This document shows, in pieces, positions 50,176-59,414 of a DNA stretch of 64,000 nt. A program made the position numbers and the translations under genes. The number at the start of each line of letters is the position of its first letter. Positions within the stretch are counted from its first letter, which is position 1. Source of the stretch: OLB7 sp966250335. Its GTDB lineage: Bacteria; Bacteroidota; Ignavibacteria; OLB7. Under the pieces are notes generated by a model. It was not told the DNA's origin, ran no database searches, and saw nothing but the letters and a program-made list of their open reading frames with translations. The stretch is taken from contig CBINGZ010000005.1 in assembly GCA_966250335.1 (NCBI GenBank), forward strand, positions 62,001-126,000, in the 5' to 3' direction.

Positions 50176-51411
50176 ATGGGATTCAGAAACTATACCCTCT
50201 TCATCGCGCGCAGGTATCTTGCTCCGACCCGCCGAAACCGTTTTGTGAGCTTTATCACGGCGATTTCGATCCTCGGCGTCATGTTCGGCACCGCCGCGCT
50301 CCTTATTTCCCTCTCCATTCTCCAGGGCTTCGACGAGACCCTCCGCGCCAACATGATCTCCTTCGTGGGGCATATCGAGGTGACCTCGTTCAAGGGGAGG
50401 CCGCTGACCGGCTACCGGGAGGTGGTCCAAACCTTGCCGGAACAGGTGCCGGAGGTCGAAAAGGTGAGCCCCTTCGTCAGACGGGAGGCGATCCTCCGCT
50501 CCCGCGCCGGGCTGGAGGGGGTGCTGCTGAAGGGGATCATCCCCGAAATCGACGTCTCCACGATCCGCGACAAGATCGTCCGGGGGAGGTTCGACCTGAC
50601 CGATGCCGGACCCGATGCCCCCTCCCCGATCGTCCTCGGTGAACGCCTTGCCGCGAAGCTGGCGCTCGATATCGGGGATACCGCGGTCCTCTTCGCGCCG
50701 GAGGGGATGCCCTCGCCGGACAATCCTCCGGCGATCGAACAGTTCGTCGTGGCCGGGATCTACAAGACCGGCATGGCCGAATACGACGATATCTACACCT
50801 ATACCTCCCTCGGCGGCGCGCAGCGGCTCTACGAGATCGCCCCCGATGTCGTCTCCGGCTACGACATTCTGGTCAGGAACATCGACAGCGTGGAGCAGAC
50901 GGCGCGGAAACTCGATGTCGTCCTCGGCTGGCCACACTATCCGCAGACCGTCTTCGACATCTTCCAGGCCTTCTTCGCCTGGCTCGATCTCCAGCGCGTC
51001 CCGATCCCGATCGTCCTGGCGCTTATCAGCATCGTCGCGATCTTCAACATCATCTCGACCCTTCTGATCGTGATCCTGGAGAAGACCGAGTCGATCGGCG
51101 TCCTCTCCACGCTCGGGGCCCGGCGGGTCGATATCATGGCGATCTTCGTGGGACAGGGGCTCCTGATCGGGAGCGTGGGGACAGGGCTCGGCTCCCTCCT
51201 CTCGCTCGGGTTCGCGCTGGTTCAGACCCGGTTCAAGCTGATCTCGCTCGACGCCGACATCTATTTCATCGACGCGGTCCCCGTCTCCCTGACGCCGTGG
51301 CACTATCTTCTGGTGATCTCGGCGTCGATAGCTCTCTGTACGCTCTCCACCCTTATCCCCGCCTACGTCGCCTCGCGGCTGCGGCCGGTGGCGGCGTTAC
51401 GTTTCCAGTAG
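50176..51411 (+). CDS. LolC/LolE-like lipoprotein-release ABC permease (FtsX fold)
   Basis: A 411-residue permease with an N-terminal membrane helix (FITAISILGVMFGTAALLISLSI), a periplasmic domain of about 200 residues, then three C-terminal helices (IVLALISIVAIFNIISTLLIVIL, GLLIGSVGTGLGSLLSLGFAL, LLVISASIALCTLSTLIPAYVA). TESIGVLSTLGARRVDIMAIF between helices is the FtsX coupling segment, and SRLRPVAALRFQ is the LolC/E-type C-terminus. The role is extraction of lipoproteins from the inner membrane. The LolD-like ATPase at 8 kb is a candidate partner. The start at 50176 fits the family; the frame opens at 50131. Confidence 0.92.
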   Translation: MGFRNYTLFIARRYLAPTRRNRFVSFITAISILGVMFGTAALLISLSILQGFDETLRANMISFVGHIEVTSFKGRPLTGYREVVQTLPEQVPEVEKVSPFVRREAILRSRAGLEGVLLKGIIPEIDVSTIRDKIVRGRFDLTDAGPDAPSPIVLGERLAAKLALDIGDTAVLFAPEGMPSPDNPPAIEQFVVAGIYKTGMAEYDDIYTYTSLGGAQRLYEIAPDVVSGYDILVRNIDSVEQTARKLDVVLGWPHYPQTVFDIFQAFFAWLDLQRVPIPIVLALISIVAIFNIISTLLIVILEKTESIGVLSTLGARRVDIMAIFVGQGLLIGSVGTGLGSLLSLGFALVQTRFKLISLDADIYFIDAVPVSLTPWHYLLVISASIALCTLSTLIPAYVASRLRPVAALRFQ

Positions 51412-51518
51412 CGGCGCGTGCAATGCCCCGTTCCCCCCTCGTCAGGGGCGATCTTCCCGCGATCCCTCCCCCGGACGCGGCCTCAACCCCAAGAGTACAG
51501 ACAGATAGAGATTAAAGA

Positions 51519-53504
51519 ATGATAGCAGCGAACAATCTGGCAATACAGTTCGGTGGAGACTACCTGTTCCGCGATGTGGCGTTCATGATCGGTCCGGGCG
51601 ACAGGGTCGGGCTGGTCGGTTCCAACGGGGCGGGGAAGTCGACCCTCATGAAGATCCTCCTCGGCATGCAGACCCCGGACGAGGGGAGCGTGAACACCAG
51701 CCGCCACGCCGTGGTCGCCTATCTCCCGCAGGAGGGGGTGACCCTGAGCGACGCCTCCGTGCGGGAGGAGGTGATGAAGGCGTTCAGCGAGGTGCGGGAG
51801 CTGGAACGGGAGATCGAGGAGATCACCGATGAAATATCGCGCCGCGCCGACGAGGCGGGGAGCGCCAGGTTCGATGCGCTCCTGAACGATCTGGGAGAGC
51901 TTCAGCACCGCTACGAGGCGATGAACGGCTTCTCCCTGGCGGGGGAGGTGGAGAAGGTCCTGATGGGACTCGGGTTCCAGCCGGACGAGTTCGACCGCTC
52001 CTGTAAAACGTTCTCGGGGGGATGGCAGATGCGGATCGAGCTCGCCAAGCTCCTGCTCCGCCAGCCCGATCTGCTGATGCTCGACGAACCGACGAACCAT
52101 CTCGATATCGAGTCGCTCACCTGGCTGGAGGGATTCCTTCAGAACTATCAGGGGGCGATCCTTCTGATCTCGCACGATCGCGCCTTCCTCGACGCCATCA
52201 CGAACAGGACGTTCGAGCTCTCGATGGGACGGCTGACGGCCTATACCGGCAACTACGGCCGCTACCTGGTGGAGCGGTCCGAACGGCGCGAGCAGATGCA
52301 GGCGGCCTACGAGAACCAGCAGAAGAAGATCGCGGAGACCGAACGGTTCATCGAGCGGTTCCGGTACAAGGCGACGAAGGCGACGCAGGTGCAGTCGCGG
52401 GTGAAGGCGCTGGAGAAGCTCGATCGGGTGGGGCCGGTGGAGTCGGACGAGGCCTCGGTCCATTTCCAGTTCCCGCCGGCGCCCCGCAGCGGCAGGGTGG
52501 TCGTGGAGATGTTGAATGTCGTGAAGCGATACGGCGACAACCTCGTGCTGGACGATGTCGATTTCGTGCTGGAGCGGGGGGAGAAGGTGGCGTTCCTTGG
52601 ACGCAACGGCGAGGGGAAGTCGACCCTGAGCAGGATCGTGGCGGGGATCGAGCCGTTCCAGGGGGTGCGAAACCTGGGACATAATGTCTCTGTGGGATAT
52701 TTCGCGCAGCACCAGGCCGAGGATCTCGACCCCCGCAGGACCGTGCTGGAGACGCTCGATTCGGTCGCGACCGGCGATGTGCGGCTCCGCCTGCGGACCC
52801 TGCTGGGAGCCTTCCTCTTCAACGGCGACGACGTCTTCAAGAGCGTCGGCGTTCTCTCCGGCGGTGAAAAGTCGCGGCTTGCCCTCGCGAAACTCTTGCT
52901 GGAACCGGTCAACCTCCTGATCTTCGACGAGCCGACGAACCATCTCGACATGGCGAGCAAGGGGGTGCTGAAGGAAGCGCTCCTCAGGTTCGACGGCTCG
53001 ATCATCATGGTCTCGCACGATCGCGATTTTCTGGACGGGATCGTGGGGAAATGTATCGAGTTCAGACATAGAAAGATCAAGGAGTTCATCGGCGGCGTGG
53101 AGGATTACCTGCGCCGGCGGAACACCTCCACGATCGACGAGGCCTTCCGTCCCACCAGCGCGCGCCAGGCCGATGTCGCGGCGGCGGCTCCGGCGCCCAA
53201 GATGTCGGAGGCCGATAGAAAGGAGCAGAAGCGACTCGAGGCCGAACTGCGGAACAAGCGGTACGCGGCCACCAAGGAGTTGAAGAAGAAACTGTCGGTC
53301 GTCGAGAAATCGGTGGAGCGGCTGGAGTCGGAGAAGTCGAGGTTCCAGGAGGATCTGGCGCGACCGGAGACCTACGCCGACGCGGCCAGGGCGAGGGAGC
53401 TGCAGAAGCGTCTGGCGGAGATCGACAGTCGTCTGGCCGATCAGTACTCGCAGTGGGAGAAGCTTGCGGCCGATCTGGAGTCGGTGGAGGCGGAGCTGGG
53501 GTGA
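51519..53504 (+). CDS. ABC-F family ATPase (Uup/EttA-like)
   Basis: A 661-residue soluble protein with two ABC domains and no membrane part. First domain: Walker A GSNGAGKST, signature FSGGWQMRIELAKLL and LDEPTNHLDIESL. Linker (YENQQKKIAETERFIERFRYKATKATQVQSR, the P-site tRNA interaction motif). Second domain: GRNGEGKST, LSGGEKSRLALAKLL and IFDEPTNHLDM. A C-terminal charged coiled coil follows (KELKKKLSVVEKSVERLESEK), as in Uup. ABC-F proteins act on ribosomes to rescue stalled translation or protect against antibiotics. The subgroup (Uup, EttA, YfmR) is not resolved by eye. Confidence 0.95.
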   Translation: MIAANNLAIQFGGDYLFRDVAFMIGPGDRVGLVGSNGAGKSTLMKILLGMQTPDEGSVNTSRHAVVAYLPQEGVTLSDASVREEVMKAFSEVRELEREIEEITDEISRRADEAGSARFDALLNDLGELQHRYEAMNGFSLAGEVEKVLMGLGFQPDEFDRSCKTFSGGWQMRIELAKLLLRQPDLLMLDEPTNHLDIESLTWLEGFLQNYQGAILLISHDRAFLDAITNRTFELSMGRLTAYTGNYGRYLVERSERREQMQAAYENQQKKIAETERFIERFRYKATKATQVQSRVKALEKLDRVGPVESDEASVHFQFPPAPRSGRVVVEMLNVVKRYGDNLVLDDVDFVLERGEKVAFLGRNGEGKSTLSRIVAGIEPFQGVRNLGHNVSVGYFAQHQAEDLDPRRTVLETLDSVATGDVRLRLRTLLGAFLFNGDDVFKSVGVLSGGEKSRLALAKLLLEPVNLLIFDEPTNHLDMASKGVLKEALLRFDGSIIMVSHDRDFLDGIVGKCIEFRHRKIKEFIGGVEDYLRRRNTSTIDEAFRPTSARQADVAAAAPAPKMSEADRKEQKRLEAELRNKRYAATKELKKKLSVVEKSVERLESEKSRFQEDLARPETYADAARARELQKRLAEIDSRLADQYSQWEKLAADLESVEAELG

Positions 53505-53593
53505 TAAGGCGCGAACCCCGCGGGACGGCCCTCGGCGGCGGAACGGTCCGTCGGGGCGTGCCCGATCCTTTTCGATACCTGTAAGAACGGATT

Positions 53594-54385
53594 ATGCTCT
53601 ATCTGCTGGTCGTCGTCGCGTTTCTCTTCGTCGTTCCGCTTCAGGCGGCGCAGCCGCTTGAACGCTACGATTTCGATGAAGGAGGATATTCCCTTCTCGG
53701 TCTCCGGAGCGAGGGGGGAGCGAACCTGCTGGCCGATTCGATCGGCGAGTTCTACACCGACGACGTCGACCTGCTGAACGAGCTCAAGGAGGAATGGACC
53801 TTCTCCCGTCCCGGCGCGAAGTTCGCCTGCGGCTATCATTACGTCGTCTTCGTCTGCAGGGATGGGCGGGCGCTGGAGAGCTTCGACATCAGCCTGAGCT
53901 GCGCCATGATCGTGACTCCGGACGGGACGTTCTATTTCGATCCGAACAAGCTCGGCCGCTTCAGGGATCGCCTGAAGGATCCGTCGTGCAGGCGCACCTC
54001 GTTCCCGACCCTCTCCGAGGCGCGCGAGTATCTCGACCGGGTCCGTGGCGACAAGCGGCTGATCTACGCCCCCCAGCCCGACTGGGCGACCTACGAGGGG
54101 ACGTTCCAGTTCCGCTACCGATGCGCCAAGGAGGAGGGGGACTGCCTGAAGAACGAGGCGGCGCTCCTGAAGAAGCTCACCGAGGAGATCGCCGAAGCCT
54201 ACCCGGACGAACCGTTCGAGCTGATGGGCCACGGAGGCTCGATCACCGACCTTTTCGTCCAGGTAAGCTGCAACAGATCGCTCCGAGATAAATTCAAGCT
54301 CTACCCCTTCTGGGGCTTCACCCCCGACAAATGGGAACCGTACCAGCCGACCCTGCGAACCTGCTGGTCGATCGTGCCGGATTGA
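53594..54385 (+). CDS. Secreted Cys-rich hypothetical protein
   Basis: A 263-residue protein with an N-terminal hydrophobic signal (MLYLLVVVAFLFVVPLQAAQ). No family is recognised. Eight cysteines lie in the mature part (FACGYH, VFVCRD, SLSCAMI, DPSCRR, YRCAKEE, GDCLKN, VSCNRS and RTCWS), enough for four disulfides, which suggests a folded periplasmic or extracellular protein. It begins 89 bp after the ABC-F gene and ends 12 bp before the convergent purH stop. Function is unknown. Confidence 0.55.
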   Translation: MLYLLVVVAFLFVVPLQAAQPLERYDFDEGGYSLLGLRSEGGANLLADSIGEFYTDDVDLLNELKEEWTFSRPGAKFACGYHYVVFVCRDGRALESFDISLSCAMIVTPDGTFYFDPNKLGRFRDRLKDPSCRRTSFPTLSEAREYLDRVRGDKRLIYAPQPDWATYEGTFQFRYRCAKEEGDCLKNEAALLKKLTEEIAEAYPDEPFELMGHGGSITDLFVQVSCNRSLRDKFKLYPFWGFTPDKWEPYQPTLRTCWSIVPD

Positions 54386-54397
54386 GCTTCGACCCGC

Positions 54398-55987
54398 TCA
54401 ATGCCGGAAATGCCGCATTCCGGTCATCACCATGGCGATGTCGTGTTCGTTGGCGGCGTCGATGACCTCCTGGTCGCGGACGGAGCCGCCGGGCTGGATG
54501 ACGGCGGTGGCGCCGGCGCGGACCGCTTCCAGCAGACCGTCGGCGAAGGGGAAGAAGGCGTCGGAGGCGACGGCCGATCCCTTCAGATCGAGACCGGCCA
54601 GCCCGGCCTTGCGCGCGGCGGTGATCGAACTGTCGATACGCGACATCTGGCCGGCTCCGATCCCCAGCGTGCGGTCGGGGGCAGCGTAGACGATCGCGTT
54701 CGACTTCACATGCTTCGCCACCCGCCATGCGTAGATCATCGCCCTCATCTCCGTATCCGACGGCGCCCTGTTCGTGACGACCTTCATCGCCGCCTCCTCC
54801 AGCAGCCTGTTGTCCGGGCTCTGCGCCAGCAGGCCGCCGGCCACCGAACGGAGATCCCACTGCATACTCGATACGATATTCGAAAGGGCGCGGTAGTCGG
54901 CCTTCACCAGTCTGCGGTCCCGCTTCTTCCGGAGCAGCTCCATCACCTCGTCCGGGAAGACCGGCGCGATGATCACTTCCGTGAAGATCTCGTTGATCGC
55001 CGTCGCGTTCGCCGTGTCGAGCGGACGGTTGACGGCGACGATCCCTCCGAACGCGGAGGTCGGATCGGTCCCCAGCGCCTTTTGCCACGCCTCCAGAATG
55101 TTCTCGCCGCTGCCGACGCCGCACGGGTTGTTGTGTTTCACGATCACCACGGTCGGCTCCTCGAACTCCAGGACGAGCTTCGCCGCGGCGTCGGCGTCCA
55201 GAATGTTGTTGTAGCTCAGTTCCTTCCCGTGAAGCTGCTCGAAGATAGTAGTGAAATCGCCGTAGAGCGCCCCCTGCTGGTGCGGGTTCTCGCCGTAGCG
55301 GAGCGTCTGCGACCTGACCAGATTGACCCTCAGCGTCTCCCCCGGCCCGTTCGTCGTCTCCTCCGCGGGCGCCGGCTCCGTCCCCTTCTCTCCGTCGACG
55401 ACCCCCGACAGATATCCCGCGACCATCGTATCGTACTGCGCCGTATGCGTGAACGCCTCGCGCGCCAGCTCCAGACGGAATTCATCGGAAAGCGTCATAT
55501 CGCTCGACCTGAGGGCCTCCACGATCATATCGTAGCGGCGCGGATCGGTCACGACCGCCGTGAACCTGTAGTTCTTGGCGGCCGCGCGGACCATGGCGGG
55601 GCCGCCGATGTCGATCTGCTCCACGATCTCATCGTGCGTCGCGCCGGGGGTGCGGAGCGTCCGCTCGAAGGGGTAGAGATTGGAGATGAGAAGATCGATC
55701 GAGGTGATCCGATATTCGCTCATCGAGCGGAGATCCCCTTCGTTGTCCAGCCGGGCCAGCAGGCCGCCGTGGATCATCGGGTGGAGCGTCTTGACGCGGC
55801 CCTCCATCATCTCCGGGAACCCGGTGACCTCGCTGACGTCGATTACCGGAACCCCCGCCTGCCGGATCGCGGCGGCGGTTCCCCCGGTCGATATCAGCTC
55901 CACGCCCGACTCATCGAGCCGGCGCGCCAGCTCCACGATTCCCGTTTTGTCCGATACGCTCAGGAGCGCTCGTGAGACTTTGTACAT
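54398..55987 (-). CDS. purH: Bifunctional AICAR transformylase/IMP cyclohydrolase
   Basis: A 529-residue enzyme for the last two steps of purine synthesis. The IMP cyclohydrolase half (VSRALLSVSDKTGIVELARRL, TGGTAAAIRQAGVPV, GRVKTLHPMIHGGLLAR) is N-terminal, then the transformylase half with LRYGENPHQQGALYGD, ELSYNNILDADAA and KHNNPCGVGSG (the catalytic Lys-His), ending with QPGGSVRDQEVIDAANEH. Complete and normal length. It is transcribed alone on the minus strand; the downstream neighbour is convergent. Confidence 0.97.
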   Translation of the reverse strand: MYKVSRALLSVSDKTGIVELARRLDESGVELISTGGTAAAIRQAGVPVIDVSEVTGFPEMMEGRVKTLHPMIHGGLLARLDNEGDLRSMSEYRITSIDLLISNLYPFERTLRTPGATHDEIVEQIDIGGPAMVRAAAKNYRFTAVVTDPRRYDMIVEALRSSDMTLSDEFRLELAREAFTHTAQYDTMVAGYLSGVVDGEKGTEPAPAEETTNGPGETLRVNLVRSQTLRYGENPHQQGALYGDFTTIFEQLHGKELSYNNILDADAAAKLVLEFEEPTVVIVKHNNPCGVGSGENILEAWQKALGTDPTSAFGGIVAVNRPLDTANATAINEIFTEVIIAPVFPDEVMELLRKKRDRRLVKADYRALSNIVSSMQWDLRSVAGGLLAQSPDNRLLEEAAMKVVTNRAPSDTEMRAMIYAWRVAKHVKSNAIVYAAPDRTLGIGAGQMSRIDSSITAARKAGLAGLDLKGSAVASDAFFPFADGLLEAVRAGATAVIQPGGSVRDQEVIDAANEHDIAMVMTGMRHFRH

Positions 55988-56063
55988 GGTAGATCGCTCT
56001 CCGTTGTTCGTTACAGGGCGCCGCCGCTCCCGGCCCCGTGAAGGCGGCGGTATGACACGGCCG

Positions 56064-56070
56064 CAAATTA
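56064..56070 (-). promoter_or_regulatory. TAnTTTG-like promoter element of purH
   Basis: Minus-strand TAATTTG, one base shorter than TAnnTTTG, 76 bp before the purH start codon. A tentative assignment. Confidence 0.35.
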
Positions 56071-56151
56071 TGGAGAATCGCGCCGACCCTCTCCCCGCGT
56101 GACGTTCGGTTACGGTTCTGCGAGCCGTTCACCCAACAACCGGGTAGAACG

Positions 56152-56184
56152 AAAAATCCCCTTCGAGGCGATCGAAGGGGATTT
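56152..56184 (-). terminator. Terminator after the M23 peptidase gene
   Basis: A perfect 13-bp stem (56154-56166 with 56172-56184), loop GGCGA, with a T-run of five on the minus strand. It lies 25 bp after the M23 stop codon. Confidence 0.9.
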
Positions 56185-56209
56185 CACGACCCGGATCTGA
56201 TGGGGTGTA

Positions 56210-57052
56210 TCAGATCGGGGCAACGGCCGCCATCGGGACCTGCATGACCGTGGCGTCCATGAACTTTATCGGGTCGACCTTCACGCCGTCGACCGTCACT
56301 TCGTAATGAAGATGCGATCCGGTCGAGGCCCCGGTGGAGCCTACCAGCGCGATCTTCTCTCCACGCGCCACCCGTGCTCCTTCCTTCACCAGAAGGCGGG
56401 AGGCATGTCCGTAGAGCGTGCGGTAGCCGAAACCGTGGTCGATCTCCACCACGTTCCCGTAGCCGCTCTTCCGTCCGGCGAAGACCACGGTGCCGCCGGC
56501 CGGGGCGGTGATCTCGGTGCCGGAGCGGGCGGCGACGTCGATGCCGTCGTGATGCTTGGTCGTGCGGGAGATCGGGTGGACCCTGGTTCCGAATTCGGAG
56601 GTGAGGCGTCCCTGGCAGGGGATCTCCGAGGGGAGGCTGTTGATCAGATTCTTCTGCTCGATCAGGAGGGTCATCAGGTCGCGGACCGCGCACTGCTGGA
56701 CGGTGACGGCCTGTACCGGGGAGATCTCTCCATCCTCCAGAAGCGCGTAGGCGTTGTTTGCTTCCCGGATCGTCGTGGCGGCCGCCGTGTGGAGTTCGTT
56801 CGCCCGGGCGCTTCTGACGGCTTCCTCAAGGCGCTCCTTCGACTCCTGTTCCACTTCCCCCAGCTCGCCGATCACCGAATGGAGCGCCGTCGAGACGTAG
56901 CGGGCCGAGTCGTCGAGGGTCTTCATCGCGGAGAGGGGGCGGCCGATCGAAAGGGATGCGTGCGCCGTCGATGTATGGTTCATATACGCTACGGTCGCCG
57001 CAACGGAGAGAAGGGAGAGCGCTACCGAGGTTTTCCTGGAAAAATTCCGCAT
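56210..57052 (-). CDS. M23 (LytM-like) metallopeptidase
   Basis: A 280-residue protein with an N-terminal membrane/signal segment (VALSLLSVAATVAYMN), a helical region that may form a coiled coil (residues about 50-140) and a C-terminal M23 domain. The zinc ligands are present: His168 and Asp172 in HHDGIDV, and His249 in GSHLHYEV; His216 (YGHASR) and His247 are the general-base histidines. Thus it should be an active peptidoglycan endopeptidase in the periplasm rather than a degenerate LytM activator. Neighbouring genes are unrelated. Confidence 0.93.
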   Translation of the reverse strand: MRNFSRKTSVALSLLSVAATVAYMNHTSTAHASLSIGRPLSAMKTLDDSARYVSTALHSVIGELGEVEQESKERLEEAVRSARANELHTAAATTIREANNAYALLEDGEISPVQAVTVQQCAVRDLMTLLIEQKNLINSLPSEIPCQGRLTSEFGTRVHPISRTTKHHDGIDVAARSGTEITAPAGGTVVFAGRKSGYGNVVEIDHGFGYRTLYGHASRLLVKEGARVARGEKIALVGSTGASTGSHLHYEVTVDGVKVDPIKFMDATVMQVPMAAVAPI

Positions 57053-57471
57053 ACTTGACGAGTTGGTTCTAGTTCCGGCGGGTCGGGGAGTGACGCGGCG
57101 GGCGTCGCTGCCGGAGCCTGATGCTGGGTTGTGAGTCCCGGGCGGATTCGCCTCCGGTGCGGCGGGAGTTCGCTCCCATCCACCGGCGGCTTGAGTATCG
57201 GACCGGCAATCTAGGGCTAATGACGGCCGGGAAAAAGCAGGTAGTGCTTTTGTTTCTCTTAATTTTTCTTAATAAGAAAGATGACAATCCTGTAATTATT
57301 CTGTCTCTCGGCCCGATCACCTTACAAATGACAGCGGGGATCGACGGCCGCGGAACCCCGATATCGCTCCCGGCGCGCCGATCGTTATGTTCGCGACGGA
57401 GCCTCCCTCCGGGCCTTCGGTCCGACCAAGGGGGCTTCCCGACAGGTACGGACAACAAATCTCAACTCGAT
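57053..57471. other. Intergenic region of 419 bp between divergent genes, no gene seen
   Basis: It holds an AT-rich island at about 57225-57330 within otherwise GC-rich DNA, with the inverted repeat TTCTTA-A-TAAGAA near 57265-57280. No coding sequence supported by start signal or family is found; the open frame entering the nitrilase gene from 57121 has no homology before the ATG at 57472. It probably carries the two divergent promoters. Confidence 0.6.
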
Positions 57472-58269
57472 ATGACCATGAACGTTGCGGCTCTTCAGTT
57501 CCATCCCGATCTGGGGAACGTCCAGGGGAACATCGCGCGGATCGCCGCCCTTGCCGACGGGGTCGACTGCGACCTGCTGGTGATCCCGGAGCTTGCCTCG
57601 ACCGGCTATCTCTTCACCGATCGGGAGCAGCTTCTTCCGCTTGCCGAGCCCGCCGGCCGGGGAGAGTTCTGTGAATGGATGATCTCCAGAGCCGCCGCCG
57701 GCGGAACCGTCGTGATCGGCGGGTTCGCCGAGCTGGATGGGGAGCATCTCTACAACTCCGCCTTCATCGTCCTGCCGGACGGGAACTGGGGGGTATATCG
57801 CAAGATCCATCTTTTCTACAGGGAGCGTGAGCTCTTCCGCGAGGGGAACACCGGGTTCTTCAACGTGGGGTGGAAGGGGACGGTGATCGGCACGATGATC
57901 TGCTACGACTGGCGCTTCCCCGAATCGGCGCGGACGCTGGCATTGCGGGGGGCCGATATCATCGCCCATCCCTCCAACCTTGTCGCGGCCAAGGCGCTCT
58001 GGGGCCCGACGATGCAGACCCGCTCGCTGGAGAACAAGGTGATCACCGTGACCGCGAACAGATACGGCGAGGATCTGCGCGACGGCGAACGCCTCGATTT
58101 CAGCGGCGAGAGCCAGATCGTCGGGATGAACGGAAAGGTGCTGGCCGTTGCCCCTCCCGCCGCCGACGGGGTGATCGTCGCGGAGGTCGATCCGATCGCT
58201 ACGCGAGATAAATCGTTCAATCCCTACAACGACCTGTTCGCCGACAGACGACCCGCCGCCTATCTCTGA
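57472..58269 (+). CDS. Nitrilase-superfamily (carbon-nitrogen hydrolase) protein
   Basis: A 265-residue amidase. The catalytic triad of the superfamily is present: Glu40 in LLVIPELASTGY, Lys111 in YRKIHLFYRE and Cys144 in MICYDWRFPE. The VIPEL and ICYDWRFPE motifs place it near the omega-amidase/NitA-like aliphatic amidases, but the substrate is not deducible. The start is ATG 57472, with a second ATG six bases later; both fit the family. No Shine-Dalgarno sequence is seen. Confidence 0.9.
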   Translation: MTMNVAALQFHPDLGNVQGNIARIAALADGVDCDLLVIPELASTGYLFTDREQLLPLAEPAGRGEFCEWMISRAAAGGTVVIGGFAELDGEHLYNSAFIVLPDGNWGVYRKIHLFYRERELFREGNTGFFNVGWKGTVIGTMICYDWRFPESARTLALRGADIIAHPSNLVAAKALWGPTMQTRSLENKVITVTANRYGEDLRDGERLDFSGESQIVGMNGKVLAVAPPAADGVIVAEVDPIATRDKSFNPYNDLFADRRPAAYL

Positions 58270-58391
58270 ACCGGGAACCAAGAGGGGTATGCATGATGTT
58301 GCGAAGAGTGAACTGGCACTGCCGCAGATACGCGGCAATGATCGATGGATGGATGAATTCAATGTTTTCTTTTTGCGAGGAGATGAAAACG

Positions 58392-58643
58392 ATGCAAACG
58401 GGAATCAATCGATATATCACCGGCCCGCTCATGAGGGTCGTGCTTGTTGTTCAGGGAATCCTGCTGACCTCCTATCTGACGGTGGCGCAGGAGACGAGGA
58501 AGCTCGACGTCGACGTCGATATCGGCGGCGGAGGGGGAGCGGCCGGAGGGGGATGGTACTCGGTCTGGTGGGTGTGGGTGCTGGTCGCCGTCTTCCTGAT
58601 CGTCGTGATCGCACTGACCTCACGCGGACGCAGCGCCGACTGA
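58392..58643 (+). CDS. Small secreted/membrane protein, hypothetical
   Basis: An 83-residue product. A GAGGAG nine bases before the ATG at 58392 supports this start. It has a signal-like segment (MRVVLVVQGILLTSYLTVAQ), a Gly-rich acidic spacer (DVDVDIGGGGGAAGGG) and a membrane helix (WVWVLVAVFLIVVIALT) with a charged tail. An intrinsic terminator follows. Unknown function; a small envelope protein is likely. Confidence 0.55.
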   Translation: MQTGINRYITGPLMRVVLVVQGILLTSYLTVAQETRKLDVDVDIGGGGGAAGGGWYSVWWVWVLVAVFLIVVIALTSRGRSAD

Positions 58644-58672
58644 CGAACATTTCATACGGGATGACGATATGA

Positions 58673-58701
58673 TCCCCCGGTCGACGACCGGGGGATTTTT
58701 T
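58673..58701 (+). terminator. Intrinsic terminator after the small membrane protein
   Basis: TCCCCCGGT with ACCGGGGGA (58673-58681 and 58687-58695), loop CGACG, followed by TTTTTTCT. A textbook rho-independent terminator. Confidence 0.92.
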
Positions 58702-58753
58702 CTATCTCCCCCGCCCGCCGCCGTCGGGATTTGTAGAGCGATTCTCGATAGGC

Positions 58754-58761
58754 TATATTCA
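58754..58761 (+). promoter_or_regulatory. TATATTCA promoter-like element
   Basis: TATATTCA 80 bp upstream of the hypothetical gene at 58842 and just after a terminator. It is a near match to TAnnTTTG and equals the element before kdsA. Confidence 0.4.
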
Positions 58762-58841
58762 CCCTGCCCGAGCGCCCGGGGCTATCGTCCGCCGATCGAC
58801 GCAGGCGCTCCGGAGCGGGTCATTCAATCGAACGTCCTACC

Positions 58842-59252
58842 GTGAAGCTTACATCAGATCATATCGAGACGATCATCCAGATCCTCGGCGCGCGCCGGGA
58901 GCAGGTCGGGAGCGAGATCCTTCTCTACGTCGGCGCGGGAAACGCGACCCCGGCGATCGTCCTCACCCTGAGCTCCCTGGATGACGGCTCCACGGTCCTC
59001 TCCGCGCAGACGGTCCACGGCTATTTCGAGCTTCACGATATTCAGCGCTTCGTGCCGGTCGAGCCGGACGAGGTGATCTTCGTGGCGGAACAGGCCGAGA
59101 AGATCTCCGGGCTGGTGGTCGGGCGGGAGGGGACATGTTCCCTCTTCGCCAACGTCTCCCGCTCCATTCTCTCGGCCGATCTTACGGCGCTCGAGCCGAC
59201 CCTTATCCTGGCCGCGATGCAGCTCGGGCTGACCGAGAATATCACCGCGTGA
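58842..59252 (+). CDS. Conserved hypothetical protein (136 aa)
   Basis: A 136-residue soluble protein without a recognised motif. It has strand-like segments EILLYVGAGNATPAIVLTLS and STVLSAQTVHGYFELHD, then helices. No signal peptide and no membrane segment, so it is cytoplasmic. A promoter-like element 80 bp upstream and the ybeY gene 160 bp downstream give no hint of function. Codon usage resembles its neighbours. Spurious origin is unlikely because the reading frame uses the GC pattern expected for coding DNA. Confidence 0.55.
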   Translation: MKLTSDHIETIIQILGARREQVGSEILLYVGAGNATPAIVLTLSSLDDGSTVLSAQTVHGYFELHDIQRFVPVEPDEVIFVAEQAEKISGLVVGREGTCSLFANVSRSILSADLTALEPTLILAAMQLGLTENITA

Positions 59253-59414
59253 TGCTTCGCGCGGCCGGCCGCCGCGCACGTCGAACAAGGGATACCCCCC
59301 CGACCGGAAAGCCTTTCCGGTTGAAGTCGCTCCTCGCCCGCGTCGAATGAAGGAATGATCTGTGATGTCCGGCCGCGGGCGGCATCCGGAGAATATCGGG
59401 TCCATCCAACCGCC

